Assembly (NCBI RefSeq): GCF_003364315.1
Contig: NZ_NXLS01000003.1
Span: 1-64,000, forward strand
Source of the DNA: Helicobacter ganmani
Lineage (GTDB): Bacteria; Campylobacterota; Campylobacteria; Campylobacterales; Helicobacteraceae
Reading direction: 5' to 3'
Length of the DNA: 64,000 bases
Part shown: positions 57,621 through 64,000 of the stretch, one piece after another
Numbering within the stretch: position 1 is the first letter of the stretch
Layout of the letters: each line of letters opens with the position of its first letter
The notes under the pieces: model-generated
Database searches by the model: none
Seen by the model: the letters and a program-made list of their open reading frames with translations, nothing else
What the model was told of the DNA's origin: nothing
Position numbers and translations under genes: made by a program

Positions 57621-59027
57621 ATGAGCAAAATTGTAACAAGATTTGCACCTTCTCCTACGGGTTATTTACATATCGGTGGCTTACGCACCGCACTTTTTAA
57701 CTATCTTTATGCAAGGGCAAATGGTGGAAAATTTTTATTACGCATTGAAGATACGGATTTAGCACGCAACTCAATAGATGCCAAAGAAGCAATTTTGCAG
57801 GCATTTGCTTGGGTTGGAATGGATTATGATGGCGAAGTTGTCTATCAAAGTCAAAGATTCTCGCTCTATCAAGAATACATTGACCGCTTATTAAAAGAAG
57901 GAAAAGCATATTATTGCTATATGCAAAAAGAGGAATTAGACAAGAATCGCAAAGAGGCGGAAGCCAAAGGGCAAGTGTGGAAATACGACAACCGCTATCG
58001 TGATTTTACAGACACGCCACCTGCTGGAGTAAAACCTGTTGTGCGAATTAAAGCACCCACAGAGGGGGAAATCTGCTTCCTTGATGGCGTCAAAGGTGAA
58101 ATCAGAATTGCGGCAAAAGAATTGGACGATTTCATCATTGCACGCAGTGATGGCACACCCACTTACAACTTCGTCGTAACGATTGATGACGCGCTTATGG
58201 GGGTAACAGATGTGATTCGTGGCGATGACCATTTAAGTAACACACCCAAACAAATCATTCTTTACCAAGCATTAAGTTTTGTGATTCCGCGATTTTATCA
58301 TGTGCCAATGATTCTCAATCCTCAAGGGCAAAAACTTAGCAAACGCGATGGTGCAATGAGTGTTATGGAATACAAAACTCTAGGTTTCCTGCCCCAAGCC
58401 TTATTGAATTTTCTTGTACGTTTAGGTTGGAGTCACAAAGACCAAGAAATTTTTTCTATGCAAGAAATGTTAGATTTCTTTAATCCCAATAGCTTAAATA
58501 GTGCTCCCTCTGCCTACAATAAAGAAAAGCTTTTGTGGCTAAACGCACACTATTTACACAAACTAGATTGCAAACAAATCAATACATTATTGCCTTTTTA
58601 TGGCGCAGAGATTCCAAATCAACGCGCACAAGAGATTCTGTATCCCGAAATTAAAGAACGTTCTAAAACACTATTGGAATTTGTTGAAATCCTAAAAACT
58701 TGTTTGACTTCTGTCGTAACTTATGACGAAAAAATGCTCCAAAAAGTCAAGAATGAGGAGAATATTCACTTGTTAAAAGAATTTATGATTTATTTGCAAT
58801 CCCTAAAAACACCTTTTGAAAATGTGCAAGAAGCAGAACAAGAAATTGCGACTTTCGCAGATTTTCAAGGAATCAAGGCAAAAAGCTTTTTTATGCCTTT
58901 ACGCTTTGCTCTGCTTGGCTCACCCGGTGGCGTTGGAATCGCGCCCTTGATGAGCGCATTAGGAGCTGAAGTGGTCATAGAAAGAATCAAGCAAGCATTA
59001 GAAATTTTAAGCAAAAGCGATTCTTAA
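57621..59027 (+). CDS. gltX: Glutamyl-tRNA synthetase
   Basis: 468 residues. The HIGH motif is PSPTGYLHIGGLRTALFNYL and KLSKRDGAMSVMEYK is the KMSKS motif. It is the class I enzyme charging tRNA-Glu. Helicobacter species often carry two GltX proteins; this window shows one. A weak hairpin (AAAAGATT/AATCTTTT, 59047-59071) follows. Confidence 0.94.
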   Translation: MSKIVTRFAPSPTGYLHIGGLRTALFNYLYARANGGKFLLRIEDTDLARNSIDAKEAILQAFAWVGMDYDGEVVYQSQRFSLYQEYIDRLLKEGKAYYCYMQKEELDKNRKEAEAKGQVWKYDNRYRDFTDTPPAGVKPVVRIKAPTEGEICFLDGVKGEIRIAAKELDDFIIARSDGTPTYNFVVTIDDALMGVTDVIRGDDHLSNTPKQIILYQALSFVIPRFYHVPMILNPQGQKLSKRDGAMSVMEYKTLGFLPQALLNFLVRLGWSHKDQEIFSMQEMLDFFNPNSLNSAPSAYNKEKLLWLNAHYLHKLDCKQINTLLPFYGAEIPNQRAQEILYPEIKERSKTLLEFVEILKTCLTSVVTYDEKMLQKVKNEENIHLLKEFMIYLQSLKTPFENVQEAEQEIATFADFQGIKAKSFFMPLRFALLGSPGGVGIAPLMSALGAEVVIERIKQALEILSKSDS

Positions 59028-59144
59028 AACCAAAAATCCCTTATGCAAAAAGATTAAAAGAGCAATCTTTTAAATCTGGATTCTATCTGCCTTTTTGTTG
59101 GGCAGTTGCACAAGCATTTTATGGATAGAATCCAAATCAAAATT

Positions 59145-60173
59145 TCAAGAAAATGGAATCTCAAAAGTTTTGCTACTTTGAAAATCATAGGTTTTACCTT
59201 CAAAGTTAAATTTCAAATGATAAGCGTGCAACATCAAGCGCGTTGCCCCAAAGTAAATCTCTCGCCTCCTATTGCTCAAGCCATATAAAGAATCACGGGA
59301 AAGATTTTGTGATTTTGCGGGGATAAATTCCGCGTCTAAATATTCCCGACTATGCACATCTAACGCTCCATAGAGAGGGTCTCCCAAAATCGGAAAGCCA
59401 AGCGCATACAAATGCAAGCGAATCTGATGTGTGCGCCCGCTTTTTGGACGCACTTTTAACAAAGTGCATGGCACAGTTTGCAAGTTAGAATCTCCACCAA
59501 AAGATTTTTGCAAGCAAAAATCCAACACTCCTAACATTTCAAATTCGCTTTTTGCCTCCCTAAAGGATAGTGATTCCGCTTCACTCTGCCCTAAAAACTT
59601 AGAACGTACGCACAAATCCCCGCCTTTTGGTTGTGTTGCAAGCGGCAAAGAGAGGCAAAAATCTCTCCCCCTCCAATTACTTTTACTCAAATCCCCACGC
59701 ACAAGAGCTAGATATTCTTTTGTAATGTGATGATTTGCAAACATTGCACCGAGCTTTGTAATACTGCGTGAATGCTTACCTACAAGCACAAGCCCGCTAG
59801 TCTCCTTGTCAATACGATGAACCAAGCTAGCCTCCTCCCCATAAAGAGAGCGCACCTCATCAACAAAGCTATGGTGTGCAAATCTCCCTTTAGGGTGAAT
59901 GAGCATTTTAGCTGGCTTCTCAAAAAGCGCAAAATGTTCATTCTCATAAAGTGGCTTTAAGCCGACAGAATCAGCTTCAAATATGAGAATACAAACACTT
60001 TTTTCCAATATCTTGGCTTTTTCATTATTCTTTAGAGGTTTGCCCTCATAAATCACTTTGCCTTTATTAATATATCTTTGCGATTGTGCCATATTTAAAT
60101 GCAAACATTGCATTAAGAATTGATGAGCTTTCATTGGTTTTGGAATAGGAAATTCTTTTAAAACAAAGGGCAT
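59145..60173 (-). CDS. RluA-family pseudouridine synthase
   Basis: About 342 residues from ATG 60173 (MPFVLKEFPIPKPMKAHQFL). An S4-like RNA-binding segment (AQSQRYINKGKVIYEG) precedes the catalytic HRIDKETSGLVLVGK, where the aspartate is the catalytic residue. GRTHQIRLHLYALGFPILGDP is the second family motif. It modifies uridines in rRNA or tRNA. Which site cannot be told. It converges with gltX. Confidence 0.9.
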   Translation of the reverse strand: MPFVLKEFPIPKPMKAHQFLMQCLHLNMAQSQRYINKGKVIYEGKPLKNNEKAKILEKSVCILIFEADSVGLKPLYENEHFALFEKPAKMLIHPKGRFAHHSFVDEVRSLYGEEASLVHRIDKETSGLVLVGKHSRSITKLGAMFANHHITKEYLALVRGDLSKSNWRGRDFCLSLPLATQPKGGDLCVRSKFLGQSEAESLSFREAKSEFEMLGVLDFCLQKSFGGDSNLQTVPCTLLKVRPKSGRTHQIRLHLYALGFPILGDPLYGALDVHSREYLDAEFIPAKSQNLSRDSLYGLSNRRREIYFGATRLMLHAYHLKFNFEGKTYDFQSSKTFEIPFS

Positions 60174-60322
60174 TTTGTAACTTTTAAGTAGGATTGTGTT
60201 AGGATATTTTAACATAAATTGAAAGATTTAATTTCTTATATAGAAAAGCGACACAAAAATGCAAAATATCCTACAAAGGCAAGGCGAACAAGCTACAAAC
60301 TACCGATAATCAAGGAACAAAA

Positions 60323-60808
60323 ATGAATAAGCAAGAGTTTATACAGAACTTTAGAAATTTTCTTGATACCCTACAAGATAAAATCTGCGAAGACTCTAAA
60401 TGGAAAATTAAAGGTTTTACTCTAGGTTCACACGGAGAATATTTTAAAAATAGAGAATCTAACAAGAATATCCAATTCCCTTATAATCAATATCAAGGAC
60501 ATTTTTGCTTGGGTGTAATTTATGATAGAATAATGATTGATGAACTCACGCGTTATGGAATTGATGATTTAAAAAAAATTCCGTCTGTGATACAAAATCT
60601 CACTTTATTTTTTGTAGAGAAATATAAAATAGCTAGCGATTCTAGTGGTAGTGGTAATACTGCAAATATACGTAGCATTAAAAATATTGATGATATTATC
60701 AATGAGAGAGGTGTATTTGCAAATCTTGGTGAGGAAATTTTTGATGATTATTGGATAAATTATGGGCAAATCAATATTACAGATTCTAAAGAAAATAACA
60801 AAACTTAA
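60323..60808 (+). CDS. Unknown protein, possible restriction partner of the next gene
   Basis: 161 residues, no signal peptide. It has a mixed alpha/beta pattern (KWKIKGFTLGSHGEYF, HFCLGVIYDRIMIDEL, INERGVFANLGEEIFDDYW) and no motif I recognise. Its position 26 bases before a Dam-type methylase suggests a type II restriction enzyme. It is short for such enzymes, and since the methylase is decayed it may be a remnant too. Confidence 0.5.
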   Translation: MNKQEFIQNFRNFLDTLQDKICEDSKWKIKGFTLGSHGEYFKNRESNKNIQFPYNQYQGHFCLGVIYDRIMIDELTRYGIDDLKKIPSVIQNLTLFFVEKYKIASDSSGSGNTANIRSIKNIDDIINERGVFANLGEEIFDDYWINYGQINITDSKENNKT

Positions 60809-60834
60809 AGAGTATTTAATATATAGGGATAGAA

Positions 60835-61320
60835 ATGAAAATTAAGATTCCACCACTTAAAATTCAAGGCATCAAAAGTAAGCTAGTCTGCTCCATTAAA
60901 AGCACAATGAAGTGGGATAATCAAGGAATCTACTTGGAGCCATTTATGGGCAGCGGTGTTGTAGGCTTTAATATCGCACCTAATGGAGACTTTATTTATT
61001 GCGACCCACCTTATATTGATAGGCATTGTGATTATTTTAATGCTTGGAATGAAACGAAAGAAAAAGAACTTTATGAAATTTTATCTAGCACAAAGGCAAA
61101 GTTTATACTCTCAACTTGGCATAGTAACCGATATAGAGAAAATAAGTATATAATAACATTATGGAATAGATTTTATAATGACATTATTGAGCATTTTTAT
61201 CATTTGGGTGCAAGTGAAAACAATAGAAACGCAATCAAAGAAGCATTAATAAAAAACTATGTTGTGGATACAAATTTTATACCAAGTAATCCTGCAAGAC
61301 AAAAATCTTTATTTGGATAA
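60835..61320 (+). pseudogene. Dam-type adenine methylase with large internal deletion
   Basis: 161 codons. The N-terminal part has PPLKIQGIKSKLVCSIKS and motif I EPFMGSGVVGFNIAP; the next residues are already the catalytic motif GDFIYCDPPYIDRHCDYF. In intact Dam (MethyltransfD12) enzymes these motifs are separated by about 130 residues containing the DNA-recognition region, here only about 10. The join is in frame, so a protein may be made but should not recognise DNA normally. The rest (AKFILSTWHSNRYRE) is family-like. Confidence 0.8.
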
Positions 61321-61500
61321 ACAATGCACACTAGACTCTATAAATCACTGCATTCGGTTGGCAAAGGTAGAGCAGTTAAGATTTTATTCGCAAATGGCTT
61401 CAATAAAAATATGTATAGAGTGCATAACAAGAAGCAAAAAGATAAGTAATGCTTTATGAAATCTCAAATTACAAACTTTAATTTACTTTAAGGAGAAAAT

Positions 61501-62829
61501 ATGGTAGAACGATATGCAAGAGAAGAGATGAAAGGGCTTTGGGATTTAAATGCGAAATATTCTGCTTGGCTAGAAGTAGAAAAGGCATTGGTAAGAGGGT
61601 GGAATAAACTTGGGTTAATTCCTAATAGTGATTGCGAAAAAATCTGCAAAAATGCAAAATTTGATATTGCGAGAATTGACGAAATTGAAGCAGTTACAAA
61701 ACACGATTTAATTGCTTTTACAACGAGTGTGGCGGAATCTTTGGGTGAGGAATCACGTTGGTTTCATTATGGTATCACCTCTAGTGATTGTATTGATACT
61801 GCTGTGGCACTTCAAATGCGAGATTCCTTAAAAATCATTATAGAAGATGTCAAGCATTTATGCGAAGTGATTAAAAAAAGAGCACTAGGACACAAGGAAA
61901 CCTTAATGGTGGGACGCTCTCACGGAATCCACGGCGAACCCATTACTTTTGGGCTTGTTTGTGCGATTTGGTATGATGAAATCAAGAGACATTTGAGAGC
62001 CTTAGAAGCCACCTTAGAAGTGATTTCAGTGGGGCAACTAAGCGGTGCGATGGGAAATCTCGCACATACACCTATGGAGCTAGAAGAACTTGTCTGCGAG
62101 GATTTAGGGCTAAAAGCCGCACCCGCTAGCAATCAAGTAATTCAAAGAGATCGCTATGCAAGACTTATTAGTGATTTAGCACTTCTTGCAAGCAGTTGCG
62201 AAAAAATCGCCATAGAGATTCGGCATTTACAACGTACCGAAGTCTATGAGGCAGAGGAATATTTTTCACAAGGACAGAAAGGGAGTAGTGCAATGCCACA
62301 TAAGCGGAATCCCGTGTTGAGCGAAAATATTACCGGGCTTTGTCGTATGATTCGCTCTTTTGCGATTCCAGCTATGGAAAATGTTGCGTTGTGGCACGAG
62401 CGAGACATTAGCCACTCTAGTGTGGAGCGGTTTATTTTACCTGATTCTTTTATTACCACAGATTTTATGCTTCATCGCCTAAGCGACTTGCTTGAGAAGC
62501 TTGTCGTCTATCCTAAAAATATGATGAAAAACCTCAATTTAACAGGTGGGCTTGTCTTTTCACAACGCATTTTACTAGAACTTCCCAAAAAGGGCGTCAG
62601 TCGTGAAAATGCCTATAAGATCGTGCAACGCAATGCAATGAAAGTATGGACAGATTTGCAAGAGGGCAAAGCCGCTCTTAACAACAAAGGAGAATCTCTT
62701 TATTTGCAATATTTATTGTCCGATTCCGAATTGGTTGGGTTAATTGGAGAAAACGCCATCAAAGAATGTTTTGAATTTAGCTATTACACCAAAAATGTAG
62801 AGGCAATTTTCAAGCGCGTGTTTGGATAG
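61501..62829 (+). CDS. purB: Adenylosuccinate lyase
   Basis: 442 residues, fumarase/aspartase superfamily. The signature loop is GQKGSSAMPHKRNPVLSEN; HYGITSSDCIDTAVAL and RSHGIHGEPITFG are active-site segments. It acts twice in purine synthesis. AAGGAG precedes the ATG. Confidence 0.95.
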   Translation: MVERYAREEMKGLWDLNAKYSAWLEVEKALVRGWNKLGLIPNSDCEKICKNAKFDIARIDEIEAVTKHDLIAFTTSVAESLGEESRWFHYGITSSDCIDTAVALQMRDSLKIIIEDVKHLCEVIKKRALGHKETLMVGRSHGIHGEPITFGLVCAIWYDEIKRHLRALEATLEVISVGQLSGAMGNLAHTPMELEELVCEDLGLKAAPASNQVIQRDRYARLISDLALLASSCEKIAIEIRHLQRTEVYEAEEYFSQGQKGSSAMPHKRNPVLSENITGLCRMIRSFAIPAMENVALWHERDISHSSVERFILPDSFITTDFMLHRLSDLLEKLVVYPKNMMKNLNLTGGLVFSQRILLELPKKGVSRENAYKIVQRNAMKVWTDLQEGKAALNNKGESLYLQYLLSDSELVGLIGENAIKECFEFSYYTKNVEAIFKRVFG

Positions 62830-62959
62830 CCTAACACCTCACAAAGCCTTATTTAGAGGATATTTCAGCCCGTTCTTATCCTTGCAAGCCGATTTGTCGG
62901 CGTGGCAATCTACAATATTGAATCCCACAATAAAAACAATGAAATATCAGATTTTATAG

Positions 62960-64000
<1,041 letters not shown>

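Noticed and set aside
61321-61500. A gene between the Dam remnant and purB
   Set aside because: The open frame at 61259-61459 overlaps the methylase out of frame and has no recognisable features.
62888-62901. Terminator after purB (GCCGA-TTTG-TCGGC)
   Set aside because: A good short stem, but no T run follows and it is 59 bases past the stop; left unassigned.

Overview
The window is chromosomal DNA from a Helicobacter, probably a non-pylori (enterohepatic-type) species. It is AT-rich. It carries a FlaB-type flagellin next to a Maf-family flagellin glycosylation gene, and the gene strings atpE-pnp-phosphoribosyltransferase-lptD-RDD-purD and argS-tatA, which match the H. pylori order as I remember it. 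PseB and PseH type pseudaminic acid genes are present, and long poly-G/poly-C tracts interrupt coding regions. The genus is inferred from gene content; no database was searched.

Region 1 (1-21428, all on the minus strand) is one long glycan-modification gene run. In transcription order it holds a large GT-B glycosyltransferase-like protein, four tandem radical SAM/SPASM paralogues, a nucleotide-sugar set (WbpD-like acetyltransferase, Gfo/Idh/MocA oxidoreductase, epimerase/dehydratase, DegT aminotransferase), a second hexapeptide acetyltransferase, a sulfotransferase, a FemAB/GNAT-like protein, an N-formyltransferase and a polysaccharide deacetylase. An acyl module follows (LpxD-like acyltransferase, two paralogous unknown proteins, a FabH-like ketoacyl synthase and an acyl carrier protein), then two glycosyltransferases flanking an N-acetyl sugar amidotransferase. 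The run is preceded by a near-consensus sigma-28 (FliA) promoter, so it is probably expressed with the flagellar filament.

Region 2 (21430-28720) holds flaB with a sigma-54 promoter and a terminator, maf, a degenerate tract-bearing gene, a deletion scar joining a gene fragment to an EamA transporter, and a PseH-like / formyltransferase / PseH-like trio. Regions 1 and 2 together contain twelve G or C runs of 10-13 bases, each inside or at the end of a gene. From the sequence, five genes of region 1 are in the OFF frame (terminal glycosyltransferase, unknown protein, deacetylase, two radical SAM proteins) and two radical SAM proteins are ON. Four other tracts change C-termini, translational coupling or a gene fusion. 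The locus looks like a combinatorial switchboard for flagellar glycan structure.

Region 3 (28726-60215) is mostly housekeeping: a CcdA-like protein, a DctPQM TRAP transporter, ppa, adk, aspS, a PerR-like regulator, a YhcH-family protein, sixA, mtnN, fabD, argS, tatA, a chemoreceptor, uvrA, htpG behind an HspR-like operator, proA, tRNA-Leu(GAG), atpE, pnp, a phosphoribosyltransferase, lptD, an RDD protein, purD, a candidate 6S RNA, a cytochrome c, gltX and a pseudouridine synthase.

Region 4 (60216-64000) holds a decayed restriction-modification remnant (a Dam-type methylase with a large internal deletion), purB, pseB and the first codons of the next gene, probably pseC.
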